NCBI GenBank assembly: GCA_030527205.1
Contig: JAUNBG010000008.1
Location: 35,405-99,404 of the forward strand
Direction of reading: 5' to 3'
Length of the DNA stretch: 64,000 bases
DNA from: Planctomycetia bacterium
GTDB lineage: Bacteria; Planctomycetota; Planctomycetia; Pirellulales; Thermoguttaceae
Under the pieces are notes generated by a model. It ran no database searches. It was not told the DNA's origin and saw only the letters and a program-made list of their open reading frames with translations. Made by a program: the position numbers and the translations under genes. How positions within the stretch are numbered: the first letter of the stretch is position 1; every line of letters starts with the position of its first letter. Shown one piece after another: positions 43,616 to 51,950 of this stretch.

Positions 43616-44354
43616 GGTCCAAAACCTCCATACATAATTCCGTATAAGCTCTTGCTCCGCGAGACCGCGGGGCATAATCTAAAATTGATTTTCCGTAACT
43701 CGGCGCTTCACAAATGGCAACATCGCGGGGAATGACTGTTTTGAAGACAATTTCTCCAAAAAAATCGCGGACTTCCTTATCGACTTCATGAGTCAATTCT
43801 AAAGTTGGGTCATACATCGTTAAAACAATTCCGCCGAACTGAAGCATTCCCTGTCGTTGTTCCATTATTTCGCGAATGACTTCGATCATTTGAACGAGTC
43901 CTTCCATAGCAAAATATTCGCATTGAATCGGCATAATGATTTCATTCGACCAGGCCAGCGCTGTTTTCGTCATTTGTCCCAGGGACGGCGGACAGTCGAT
44001 AATAACATAATCGTAACCGCAAAGTTCTTGAGTTAATTGTTGAGTCATGCGAATCATTTTTTGGGCATCCGAACGATTCATTGCTTCAATATCAGCAAAA
44101 CATCGGCAACCAGGCAGAATTTTTAAGCCGCTTATATAAGTTTCAAGAACATTTTCTTGAATTGGTTGACCGCTGACCAACGGATGATGTTGAGTCGGTT
44201 CCAATCCGATGCCGCTCGTCGCATTACATTGAGGATCAAGGTCGATAAGGAGCGTAACCCCTCCGGCTCTTGCCAGTCCGGCCGACAAAGAGATCGCCGT
44301 TGTCGTTTTGCCGACCCCTCCTTTTTGATTGGCAATGCAAAGAATTCGTCCCAT
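43608..44354 (-). CDS. parA: Chromosome partitioning ATPase ParA
   Basis: The 248-residue ATPase starts MGRILCIANQKGGVGKTT with the deviant Walker A motif and has LIDLDPQCNATSGIG and VIIDCPPSLG. Paired with the ParB overlapping its 3' end, it drives origin segregation. I chose the ATG at 44354 over an upstream TTG that adds eight residues. Two TGTGAAAC half-sites lie 46-68 bp upstream and resemble half of a parS site, which suggests ParB- or ParA-mediated control. It is distinct from the orphan ParA at 24281-25072. Confidence 0.96.
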   Translation of the reverse strand: MGRILCIANQKGGVGKTTTAISLSAGLARAGGVTLLIDLDPQCNATSGIGLEPTQHHPLVSGQPIQENVLETYISGLKILPGCRCFADIEAMNRSDAQKMIRMTQQLTQELCGYDYVIIDCPPSLGQMTKTALAWSNEIIMPIQCEYFAMEGLVQMIEVIREIMEQRQGMLQFGGIVLTMYDPTLELTHEVDKEVRDFFGEIVFKTVIPRDVAICEAPSYGKSILDYAPRSRGARAYTELCMEVLDRV

Positions 44355-44795
44355 TGCTTTGGTTTTCTTGTTTTTCAAATGCTCAAAACGATTGGTTACT
44401 GTGAAACGTTAATATGTGAAACATAGTATAACAGTTAAAACGGTTTTTAGGAAATGGCATTTTTTCATTTTTTTAATGCTTTTTTAAAAAAGCTTGCTTT
44501 AAATCTGTTTTGACTTTATAATTTCAACAGTTTGTCAATCAGAAAACAATCGAAAAGTTGATAAAAAGGAATATTTCCCTGGGTTTTATTGGGGAACGTT
44601 TGTTTATCGCTCTTAAATTTGTCAAAAATCCCGTTTTGGGGGCTCACAATCCTGACAATGACAGGCGGTTAATAAAAGATGAAGCGGATTGTCGCTGTTG
44701 ATTCCGGTTGACAAGGATTTTGGATAAAGAATATTGCAATCGTTGAAGAATATTGTTTTAGAAGTTGTTTTTTGTGTAATTAATAGGAAAAAAAG
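44355..44795. other. Divergent intergenic region between parA and the ferredoxin-nitroreductase
   Basis: Besides the half-sites near parA the region is AT-rich, with fragments of low-level similarity to the dispersed repeats (GGAATATTTCCCTGGGTTTT, GGGGGCTCACAATC). No gene was seen. AGGA at 44786-44789 serves the next start. Confidence 0.5.
44400..44422. promoter_or_regulatory. Two parS-like half-sites upstream of parA
   Basis: TGTGAAAC occurs at 44400-44407 and again at 44415-44422, in the same orientation and 15 bp apart. The consensus parS is the palindrome TGTTTCACGTGAAACA, so each matches one half with one difference. A complete parS was not found in the window. Confidence 0.4.
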
Positions 44796-45605
44796 ATGAA
44801 TAACCTTATTTCAATTGATCGAGAAAAATGCATTGACTGCCAAAAATGCGTTGGCATTTGTCCCCGTCATATTTTTCAAAGGGGCGAAGATGTTTCTGGA
44901 AAACAATCGCCGCAAGTAATGCAAAACCTTATTGAAGATTGTATTCATTGCGGTCATTGCGTTTGTATTTGTCCGACTTCGGCAATCATATCGAATGATT
45001 TAACGCCGGAAAATTCAATGAAACTTGATTCCTCAAAGTTGCCGACGTTCGAACAATTTTCAATGCTTGTCAAACAGCGGCGTTCTATTCGAAAATATAA
45101 GAAAGATGCGGTTGACGAAAAGCAGCTGTCTGAGCTTCTGGATTTAATGCGTTGGGCGCCGACGGCTCGAAATCGTTTGCCGCTTCGTTGGACGATTGTC
45201 AATTCCTGGGAAACGGTTCATGAAGTTGGACAAATGTTTGTTGATGAATTTCGAGGCGATCCCAAATATTCGTCAATTGTTCAAGAATGGGAACAAGGGG
45301 TTGATGAAATTCATCGCGGCGCTCCCTGTTTAATATTTGTGACGGTTCCGGCTGATTATCGTTGGCTTCAAGACGCTTCCATTGCGATTGAAACGATGGA
45401 TCTGGCGGCAACAGCGCTCGGTTTGGGGGCTTGTTGGGCCGGTTTGTTCATTAATTTTGTCAAAGATAATCAACTTGTGCGGCACAAACTTGAGATTCCG
45501 GATGACGAACTTGTCTGCGGAGCTTTGTTGCTCGGATATCCAGACAATGAAATTTATGAAAAATATCCTTATCGACCGAAATGTCCTGTTACAATGATTC
45601 AATGA
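44796..45605 (+). CDS. Ferredoxin-nitroreductase fusion
   Basis: The 269-residue protein joins an N-terminal 2x[4Fe-4S] ferredoxin domain (CIDCQKCVGICP and CIHCGHCVCICP, residues about 10-65) to an FMN-dependent nitroreductase domain (about 85-269, starting VKQRRSIRKYK and with APTARNRLPLRW). Such fusions are common in anaerobes and reduce nitro compounds or quinones with electrons from reduced ferredoxin. It is cytoplasmic. The ATG at 44796 follows AGGA. It is read divergently from parA. It supports an anaerobic or microaerobic lifestyle, but one gene is weak evidence. The physiological substrate is unknown. Confidence 0.92.
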   Translation: MNNLISIDREKCIDCQKCVGICPRHIFQRGEDVSGKQSPQVMQNLIEDCIHCGHCVCICPTSAIISNDLTPENSMKLDSSKLPTFEQFSMLVKQRRSIRKYKKDAVDEKQLSELLDLMRWAPTARNRLPLRWTIVNSWETVHEVGQMFVDEFRGDPKYSSIVQEWEQGVDEIHRGAPCLIFVTVPADYRWLQDASIAIETMDLAATALGLGACWAGLFINFVKDNQLVRHKLEIPDDELVCGALLLGYPDNEIYEKYPYRPKCPVTMIQ

Positions 45606-45664
45606 TCCTTTCTTTACAAATTTTTCTCTCCAATTTCTTTCCAATATTTTATTTTTTATGAAAA

Positions 45665-45757
45665 TCGGAATGGGGGCAGGTTCTGGCCTTGACGCAATCC
45701 GTTGGTCGTTGCCAAATTTGTTTCCCTAATGATTTCTGATTTTCAATAAATTCGAGT
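45665..45757 (+). repeat. Degenerate ~90-bp family repeat
   Basis: It begins CGGAATGGGGGCAGGTTCTG and ends CTGATTTTCAATAAATTCGA. It shares the GGAATGGGG start with the next copy. Confidence 0.55.
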
Positions 45758-45951
45758 CTTTTTGAGAATTTCGTCAAAAAAAACTTCTCAAAGAAGAAAT
45801 GTCAAAAAATAAACTTGATTGAAAATAAAAGCGGATTATTATTAAAACTGCCTTAGCTTATCTATTTTCTTCTTTTTGTCTGTATTGCCTATTTGAGGCA
45901 AAATAATGCTTAAACTTGCTGAAATTCCATCTTTTTTATTTTGATAGGAAA

Positions 45952-46046
45952 GCTGGAATGGGGAACAGATTCGGGTTGCCCTGGCGTAACCAATCGCCTG
46001 ATCATTTTGTGTCCCCAACGATTTCAGCGTTTCAACAGGTTTGAGC
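45952..46046 (+). repeat. Degenerate ~90-bp family repeat
   Basis: It begins CTGGAATGGGGAACAGATTC and ends AGCGTTTCAACAGGTTTGAG. It lies 96 bp upstream of the helix-turn-helix gene. Confidence 0.6.
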
Positions 46047-46141
46047 AAAGAATTCGAAAGCATTCATTCAAATCGGCTGCAGAATAAACAGCAGCTCAGA
46101 GAGAAAATATTAGTAATATTAAGAAAGGGAAGGTTCTTTTT

Positions 46142-46402
46142 ATGGAAGCTTCAATAGAAAAAATGCTTATTTCCAAACAGGAAACGGCTCGAATTCTCAG
46201 TATCAGCGAAAAAAAGCTTTGGAGTATGACTTATCCTCGCGGCCCCATTATTTCCATTCAGTTGGGAAGTCGCGTTCTTTATTCGGTTGAATCGCTTCGG
46301 CGTTTTATTCAGCAGGAAGAAGCAAAATTTCAGACGGATTTGAAGTTGCAGCAAGAGGCATCTCAAACCGTTGCTTCGGATAGCCGCAACATTTTCCCGT
46401 GA
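46142..46402 (+). CDS. Small helix-turn-helix (excisionase/MerR-like) protein
   Basis: The 86-residue protein has the pattern of the helix-turn-helix domain found in excisionases and MerR-like factors: KQETARILSISEKKLWSM, then a wing-like segment RGPIISIQLGSRVLYSVESLRRF. It probably binds DNA. The C-terminal Gln/Ala/Ser-rich tail is uninformative. The ATG at 46142 follows GGGAAGG. Family repeats flank it on both sides (ending 96 bp before the start and beginning 32 bp after the stop). No integrase or transposase is near, so a link to mobile DNA is not shown. It may be a simple regulator. Confidence 0.72.
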   Translation: MEASIEKMLISKQETARILSISEKKLWSMTYPRGPIISIQLGSRVLYSVESLRRFIQQEEAKFQTDLKLQQEASQTVASDSRNIFP

Positions 46403-46433
46403 TTCTTCAAAACCTGTTGTTGCGTATATAGAA

Positions 46434-46529
46434 GCCGTTTGGGGGGAATAGGTTTTGCCGTCAATCATTTGTTTGTCGTTGACGGTTTTTCGTCTCCAAT
46501 GATCAGGGCGTTTCAATCGGCTTGAATAT
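46434..46529 (+). repeat. Degenerate ~90-bp family repeat
   Basis: It begins CCGTTTGGGGGGAATAGGTT and ends GGGCGTTTCAATCGGCTTGA, directly abutting the end of the next minus-strand gene. Confidence 0.55.
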
Positions 46530-46532
46530 CAA

Positions 46533-47516
46533 TTATTTAACGTCATTTTTTAAATCAGCAGAGAGCTTTATATTTTTGATTTCCATAGAACATCTAAAAC
46601 CTCCGGGAACTTCCCAACCGAGATTAAAATGAGCAAAGTTTAAATCGGAAAGCGAAGTTTGAGTCAAGAGACCTCGTTTTTGAGCTGTTTCCAACGCAGA
46701 CGGAATATAATCAAGAAGATTGACTTGAAGATGAACCCATTCATGATTTTTGGGATTTTTATGATCATAAAGTTTATCGAAAATCTCTTTTCCCCCGAGC
46801 GTATAAATCAGTTTGCCTGTGCCGAGAATTTTGGGATCGCCATCTAATTCGGCATAAGGCTCAATGATCTCATAACGACTATCGAAAATCGGGACTCCAA
46901 ACCAGATATAATCTTGATAATCGGGAGAATTGGGCGAGTCATTGACGATGACGAAATAGGCTGTTGTCTGAGCGCAATGCAGAGCCGGGTCATAATCGTC
47001 GGATGACATTAAATTTTGACAGTCTCCAATTCGAACATCCATTGAGAACTCAAACGATTGGGTTTTGCTGAAATTTAAGCGTTCCGAAAAAGGAAAATCA
47101 TGAGAAATCAGAAGATGAGGCCAAGGTTCATTCAATTTTCGCGTTTTTTGATATTCTTGATCGGCATAAACATCTAAAAACAGAATGGTTTCATTGGCTT
47201 CGTTTCGTTCCAAACGGACTCTTTTCCCCTCATTTTTATATTCGGCAATATTGTCAGAAATAAATTGAATGGGCGATTCGGCAATATTATAGCGAGAATA
47301 ATGCTGACATAAAGTCCAAAAAGGAACATCGACGGAATTTGATTTATTGAAATTCAATATTCCCTGTTTGCCTTTTTCAATCGAAACGACTGTAAACCCC
47401 TTTTGAAAATCGCTGTCCTCAAATAAATTGTCGATTTTTTGAGCAAAAAGGCAGGAAGGAAAAGAAAAAATCAAAACTAAATAGGACAATAATCTTTTTT
47501 GTGTAATGTATTTCAT
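46533..47516 (-). CDS. Secreted protein of unknown function
   Basis: The family is unrecognised. The 327-residue product has a signal peptide (LLSYLVLIFSFPSCLFA, cleavage near AQK) and a mature part rich in aromatic and acidic residues with an even beta-strand pattern (SFEFSMDVRIGDCQNL, WVHLQVNLLDYIPSAL), like a secreted sugar-binding or lectin-like sandwich. That fold is only a guess. I chose the Met at 47516 (MKYITQKR), which starts the signal peptide; the upstream Met at 47531 is equally possible. No ribosome site is clear. It is followed on the minus strand by the repeat cluster and not by a partner gene. Confidence 0.6.
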   Translation of the reverse strand: MKYITQKRLLSYLVLIFSFPSCLFAQKIDNLFEDSDFQKGFTVVSIEKGKQGILNFNKSNSVDVPFWTLCQHYSRYNIAESPIQFISDNIAEYKNEGKRVRLERNEANETILFLDVYADQEYQKTRKLNEPWPHLLISHDFPFSERLNFSKTQSFEFSMDVRIGDCQNLMSSDDYDPALHCAQTTAYFVIVNDSPNSPDYQDYIWFGVPIFDSRYEIIEPYAELDGDPKILGTGKLIYTLGGKEIFDKLYDHKNPKNHEWVHLQVNLLDYIPSALETAQKRGLLTQTSLSDLNFAHFNLGWEVPGGFRCSMEIKNIKLSADLKNDVK

Positions 47517-47531
47517 ATTTTTTGCTAACAT

Positions 47532-47762
47532 TCTAAGGATTAGTAACCCAAAGGGCGAAACAGGAAATCGGAGTCGGGTTTTAACCCATTGCGGTTACGA
47601 AATGGGCGAAAATGGGCCTTCTTTATTGTTTTATTTTTTATGAATATCTTTTATTGAAATTTTGCCAAAACAGAAATGGAAACAGGCTTCGCCCTTTCGT
47701 TACTCCGTTATTGCCGAGCTTGCGAAGTCAATGATCGGCGATTTTCAACAAGTTTGACTTTA
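47532..47762. other. Short intergenic region with a family repeat
   Basis: It contains a good forward copy of the degenerate repeat (47683-47758) and a partial one (about 47559-47610, GGAAATCGGAGTCGGGTTTT). No gene. Confidence 0.55.
47683..47758 (+). repeat. Degenerate ~90-bp family repeat
   Basis: One of the clearest copies: AACAGGCTTCGCCCTTTCGT, ATTGCCGAGCTTGCGAAGTC and GATTTTCAACAAGTTTGAC. It abuts the 3' end of the lipoprotein gene. Confidence 0.72.
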
Positions 47763-49010
47763 TTATTGATTGAATTTGATTGTTGATTTCAAAGGAAGAG
47801 TTAATTGATCAAATTGCAAAACAGGTTGTTCCGAAGAATGCGATAAAACTTGATTGTCTGATACATTTCCGCTCTTCTGAGAAATTGGGTTGTTTGAGGG
47901 GATATCGCTCTTTGGTTGAACAGGGATATTTGGCTGAATCAGGTTGTTTTGAGTTGTTGGGTTATTGTTTGAATCAATATCCAAAGTTGAAGCCGTCAGA
48001 TTGCTGTTCGAATTTAAGGGAAACGGTTCTGTTTCCTTTTTTTCTTCTTCAGAATCCGATTGATTTGTTGCGGTTGAAACGTTCTTTTTTTCGTCGGGAT
48101 TTTCTTTAACGTCAGAATCGGAATCTATTGAAGAGGACTCTTTGTCTGGATCGGAATCGGAGTCCGCTTTGTTCTCTTTTTGTTTCGCTTTTAATTGTTC
48201 CAGTCCTTTTTGTCGAATAGAATCCAGATGTTCTCTTGATTTGGGATCAATTTCCCGATAAATTGCTTCTGTTGTAACAGAAGGTTTGTTGTCGTTCAAA
48301 ATATATTCGCCAAAAGGATTTTCTGGAATTTTTACAGTATCGCCCGCGATTTGAATATTTTTTTCAAAGGACGATTTAGTAAACGGACCTGCTCCGAAAA
48401 ACCAACGATCTCGAATGAAAGCCGATTTGGTTTTGCTTCCGGATTGCCAAATGATTTCGCCGCTTGTTTTATTATAAGCCCAAATAATAACCTTGACGGC
48501 TGCTTTTTGATCTGTTCGTTTAATCAAAGCCATTTCAGGAATGGTTGTCGATGTTCCCCCAGAAAGAACCGCAGGGATTTTTGTTTCCGGGACGCCATAC
48601 ATTCGATCATAACGATTGGTTCCGACGACTCCCGGCGCGACTTCCAAAATATAATCCGCTTCATCTTTGTTGTCTTTAAGCAAAACGCCATTGGCCGCCA
48701 ATTGCTGACGCAATATTGTCAAAAAATATTTTTCATCCGTACAGTTGAATGAATTGACAAAAATTTTTCGTCCAGTCAAATAACTGAAATCAAATTCGTC
48801 AATAACGTCTTCCATTGCCGAAGTTATGAGAAACTGTTCCGTTGCGGTTCGCGATGTGTCGGAAAATTTGGTTGTTCCGCAACCGAACAAAGCGCCCAAA
48901 ACGAATCCGCAGATCATTAATTCGATCAACAGACCGATTTTCGCTCTCGATTGATTTGATCTTTGTAAAAAAATCCGATCGAAAAGGAATATTTTTGAAA
49001 AGTTTAGCAT
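47763..49010 (-). CDS. Planctomycete lipoprotein (GCGTTK-type) with acidic Ser/Asn-rich tail
   Basis: The 415-residue protein has a hydrophobic segment ending in the lipobox LFGC, followed by GTTKFSDTSRTATEQFL, a start I associate with a planctomycete lipoprotein family of unknown function (DUF6655-like; from memory, not searched). The globular domain (about 50-230) contains SYLTGRKIFVNSFN and VIIWAYNKTSGEIIWQSGS. The C-terminal half is Ser/Asn/Asp-rich and probably disordered. It should sit in a membrane facing the periplasm. I chose the Met at 49010; shorter starts closer to the lipobox are possible, and no ribosome site decides. No operon partner. Confidence 0.68.
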   Translation of the reverse strand: MLNFSKIFLFDRIFLQRSNQSRAKIGLLIELMICGFVLGALFGCGTTKFSDTSRTATEQFLITSAMEDVIDEFDFSYLTGRKIFVNSFNCTDEKYFLTILRQQLAANGVLLKDNKDEADYILEVAPGVVGTNRYDRMYGVPETKIPAVLSGGTSTTIPEMALIKRTDQKAAVKVIIWAYNKTSGEIIWQSGSKTKSAFIRDRWFFGAGPFTKSSFEKNIQIAGDTVKIPENPFGEYILNDNKPSVTTEAIYREIDPKSREHLDSIRQKGLEQLKAKQKENKADSDSDPDKESSSIDSDSDVKENPDEKKNVSTATNQSDSEEEKKETEPFPLNSNSNLTASTLDIDSNNNPTTQNNLIQPNIPVQPKSDIPSNNPISQKSGNVSDNQVLSHSSEQPVLQFDQLTLPLKSTIKFNQ

Positions 49011-49295
49011 AAAACAAATGTCGATTTGCCGATCATTCTTTCTCAAAAGTAATATTAATATCGAAATCGATATGGACGACAAGTTTTGCTGTTCGAGGTC
49101 CGCCCAAACTTTCTGAGGGGTCAATCCCAACGAGGGGTTGGAACGGGCTTAAGTCTGTAACATTGTCGAAAAAAAGCAGAAAAACGTCATATCGACGAAG
49201 TATAATGATTATTTTCAGGAAAGAAAAGAGCAATTTAAGTCAACAATTCTTTTGTCGTTTTCAATAATTCTTCAGTTTTTGTCGGAGATATGAAA

Positions 49296-49402
49296 AGGAA
49301 ATTCAAAAACCCAGATTTTTCAACAAACGCATTTCGGATAAAGTCGTTAAAACGAGTTCTTGCAAACGAGACGTTCGCGCTAAGGGGTTTTTGGAACTTC
49401 AT
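49296..49402. mobile_element. MITE-like element, copy C
   Basis: The ends are AGGAAATTCAAAAACCC and GGGGTTTTTGGAACTTCAT, more diverged than the other copies, with AACGAGACGTTCGCGC in the centre. Its interior (CAACAAACGCATTTCGGATA) is nearly identical to copy A. Confidence 0.75.
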
Positions 49403-49635
49403 GAATGAATAATCAATTTTGATTCAAACAAAAAAATTAAGAAAGGCAGACTAAATCGCCAGTTTTGCCAAATTAGCGCTTTCTTCGTTAAATATCCCTT
49501 TTGTTTATTTTGTCTTGCTGGGGCGCAAAGGCGGAGATGAGCGAATCAATGCCGAAAATGGAGTTGGACTTTTTCTTTCGTTTGGGGAAAATCCAAAGAT
49601 TTTCAAAAAACTTGACTTTAATCGAATAAATGACG

Positions 49636-49676
49636 CAATAAAACAATCGCGTATTTTTATTGCGATCGTTTTATTG
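49636..49676. terminator. Hairpin past the phosphoglucomutase gene, possible terminator
   Basis: CAATAAAACAATCGC (49636-49650) pairs with GCGATCGTTTTATTG (49662-49676) over 15 bp with one mismatch. It lies 52-92 bp beyond the pgm stop codon on the minus strand. Confidence 0.5.
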
Positions 49677-49727
49677 AAAAAAATACAAAAACTGTTTTTT
49701 TGAAACGCAAAAGAGAAAATCAAATAT

Positions 49728-51401
49728 TTATTTTAAGGCTCTAGCAACAACGGTTGAAGCGTCTTTTAAAATCGCGTCCAGATGTTTTTGGCCGGAAAAT
49801 GATTCTGCGTAAATTTTATAAATATTTTCCGTGCCGGAAGGTCGAGCGGCAAACCAACCGTTTTGAGTAACAATTTTTAAACCTCCGATTGGGGCGTTAT
49901 TTCCAGGGGCATTTGTTAAACGCTGAAGAATTGGTTCGTTGGCCAATTCCTTGGCTGTAACCTTATCGGGCGTTAAATTTTTGAAGGCTTCTTTTTGCTC
50001 AATGGTTGCCGGTTGATTTATTCTTTGATAGAGAGGAGCCCCAAATTTCTTTTCGAGTTCCTGATAAAGAACCCCTGGGTCTTTTCCTGTTCGAGCAAGA
50101 ATTTCGACAGCCAAAAGATCAAGGATGATTCCGTCTTTATCGGTTGTCCAAGTTGAGCCGTCCATTTTAAGAAAACTGGCGCCAGCGCTTTCTTCGCCGC
50201 CAAACGCGATTTTTCCAGTCAAAAGTCCCGGAACGAACCATTTAAAACCGACAGGAACTTCAACCAACTGACGTCCTAAATCGGCAACAACGCGATCAAT
50301 CATGCTGCTTGAAACAAGCGTTTTGCCAATTCCGGCAGATTTTTGCCACAAAGGACGATTTTTGATAAGATAATCAATGGCGACAGACAAATAATGATTT
50401 GAATTCAACAGGCCGACGCTCTGAGTAATAATCCCGTGACGATCCGCGTCTGGATCGTTTGCTAAAGCTATATCAAACTGATCTTTTAAGTCGACAAGTT
50501 TAGCCATAGCGAAAGGACTTGAACAGTCCATTCGGATTTTTCCGTCCCAATCGACAGACATAAAGGAAAACGTTGGATCGACTTTGTTGTTGACAATAGT
50601 TAGATTCAAGCCATATTTTTTGCCAATTTTATCCCAATAATGAACAGCAGCTCCGCCTAATGGGTCAATGCCGATTTTCAAATTTGCTTTCCGAATAACA
50701 TCAAAATCAATGACATTTTTTAAATCGTCAATATAATCGATACTTAAATCTTTTGCAACAATATTTGATTGTTGAATGGCGTTATCAAAAGGATAAAAAT
50801 GAACATCGATATTGTTGTTTTGAAGAATTTCGTTGGCGCGATTTTCAATCCATTTTGAGACCGTTGTATCAGCAGCGCCGCCATTGGGGGGATTATATTT
50901 AATTCCGCCGTCGCTCGGCGGATTATGGGACGCCGTTATAATGATTCCGTCAGCCCAAACAGAACGGCCGTTATTTTCTCCAATCTCTTTTGCATCGAGA
51001 TTGTTTTGGCGATTGTAATTTAAAATCAAATGAGAAATAACCGGAGTCGGAGTAAAATCGTTATTTTCTTGAAAAATAACCGGGATATTATTGCCAGCCA
51101 GAACTTCAATGATTGTTTTTTGAGCGAGATCCGACGTTATTCGCGGATCTTTTCCAAGGAAAAGGGGACCAGAATAGCCCATTTTTTTTCGATAATCTGC
51201 AATGGCCTGACCGATGGCGCGAATATGAAATTCGGTAAACGAGCCATTCAACGGCGTTCCTCGATGTCCGCTTGTTCCAAAACGAACTTTTTGAATTGGG
51301 TTGGTTAAATCAGGTCGTTTTTCATAATAATCCCTTTGCAATTGCCCGGGGTTAATTAGAATTTCTTTTGGAGCTGGTTTGCCGGCAAGTTCGTTTAACA
51401 T
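49728..51401 (-). CDS. pgm: Phosphoglucomutase, alpha-D-glucose phosphate-specific
   Basis: The 557-residue enzyme interconverts glucose 1-phosphate and glucose 6-phosphate, linking glycolysis with glycogen and sugar-nucleotide synthesis. The motifs are complete: RFGTSGHRGTPLNGSF near the N-terminus, the phosphoserine loop ITASHNPPSDGG, the Mg2+ loop ANDPDADRHG, the sugar loop GGEESAG and the phosphate-binding RPSGTENIYK. Length fits E. coli Pgm (546). The ATG at 51401 has no strong ribosome site. The TIGR04138 and PIN-TRAM genes lie upstream on the same strand, so the three may form one transcript with gaps of 32-100 bp. Confidence 0.97.
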   Translation of the reverse strand: MLNELAGKPAPKEILINPGQLQRDYYEKRPDLTNPIQKVRFGTSGHRGTPLNGSFTEFHIRAIGQAIADYRKKMGYSGPLFLGKDPRITSDLAQKTIIEVLAGNNIPVIFQENNDFTPTPVISHLILNYNRQNNLDAKEIGENNGRSVWADGIIITASHNPPSDGGIKYNPPNGGAADTTVSKWIENRANEILQNNNIDVHFYPFDNAIQQSNIVAKDLSIDYIDDLKNVIDFDVIRKANLKIGIDPLGGAAVHYWDKIGKKYGLNLTIVNNKVDPTFSFMSVDWDGKIRMDCSSPFAMAKLVDLKDQFDIALANDPDADRHGIITQSVGLLNSNHYLSVAIDYLIKNRPLWQKSAGIGKTLVSSSMIDRVVADLGRQLVEVPVGFKWFVPGLLTGKIAFGGEESAGASFLKMDGSTWTTDKDGIILDLLAVEILARTGKDPGVLYQELEKKFGAPLYQRINQPATIEQKEAFKNLTPDKVTAKELANEPILQRLTNAPGNNAPIGGLKIVTQNGWFAARPSGTENIYKIYAESFSGQKHLDAILKDASTVVARALK

Positions 51402-51501
51402 TGTTTCATTAATTATAAATTGGGGCTTTTAATTTGTTTAAGACTGATTCTGTTGCAATTTTCAATTGCGGGGAAAAGAGAGATCAGTCGGACAAAAGCA
51501 A

Positions 51502-51918
51502 TTATTTTTTGTATTCGATGGAAAATCCGTTGTCAAGTTCTGCAGCCAGATCGAAAACGTTATCAAAATCTTCGCGTCGATCTTCTTTTGTTTTTCGCAT
51601 GTAACCAATATCAATCAAATGATAAACGATGTCGCCGATATCGCTTGTTTTTCGAATTCCCAAATTGGCAAGAACCATTTTGGCCATCAAACCATATTGC
51701 GAAATAGCATAATCTTTAGCCGCTTGACAAAGATCCTGACCGGTTATATGTTTTTCAACCGCATTGGCGTCGCGGACAGGAACATCGGATTCAACCGTTT
51801 CGCCCAAATCTAAAATAGATTGAGCATAAGAGAGGGCTTCATTAACAAAACGATATGATTCCGTTGTAAAGCGAGGATCACTTTTGAGCAGCTCGACAAA
51901 TTTTTTTGTATTTTCCAT
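51502..51918 (-). CDS. Minf_1886 / TIGR04138 family protein
   Basis: The 138-residue protein has the conserved features of a family found nearly only in Planctomycetes, Verrucomicrobia and relatives: FVNEALSYAQ at about residue 25, HITGQDLCQAAKDYAI at about 75 and YGLMAKMVLANLGIRKTSDIG after that. Function is unknown. There is no signal peptide and the protein is probably cytoplasmic. The ATG at 51918 has no clear ribosome site. It lies 32 bp downstream of the PIN-TRAM gene and 100 bp upstream of pgm on the same strand. The phylum signal is the most useful information here. Confidence 0.87.
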   Translation of the reverse strand: MENTKKFVELLKSDPRFTTESYRFVNEALSYAQSILDLGETVESDVPVRDANAVEKHITGQDLCQAAKDYAISQYGLMAKMVLANLGIRKTSDIGDIVYHLIDIGYMRKTKEDRREDFDNVFDLAAELDNGFSIEYKK

Positions 51919-51950
51919 GATTTTTTGGATAATGCGACAATAAATGGTTT

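Larger units (their letters stand above)
45606..46141. other. Intergenic region with two family repeats
   Basis: It holds two forward copies of the degenerate repeat (45665-45757 and 45952-46046), plus a reverse tail fragment (TTAAACTTGCTGAAATTCC) at 45911-45929. No supported gene. GGGAAGG near 46126 serves the small helix-turn-helix gene. Confidence 0.6.
49011..49727. other. Intergenic region with MITE-like copy and a hairpin
   Basis: It contains MITE-like copy C (49296-49402) and a long hairpin (49636-49676). Overlapping 62- and 72-codon frames near 49505-49723 on both strands are unlike known proteins and were rejected. Confidence 0.55.

Noticed and set aside
45665..46529. Integrative element around the excisionase-like gene
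   Set aside because: No integrase, transposase, tRNA attachment site or phage gene is present; only the small helix-turn-helix gene and repeats.
49505..49723. 62- and 72-codon frames on opposite strands
   Set aside because: They overlap a 15-bp hairpin and each other; composition typical of chance frames.
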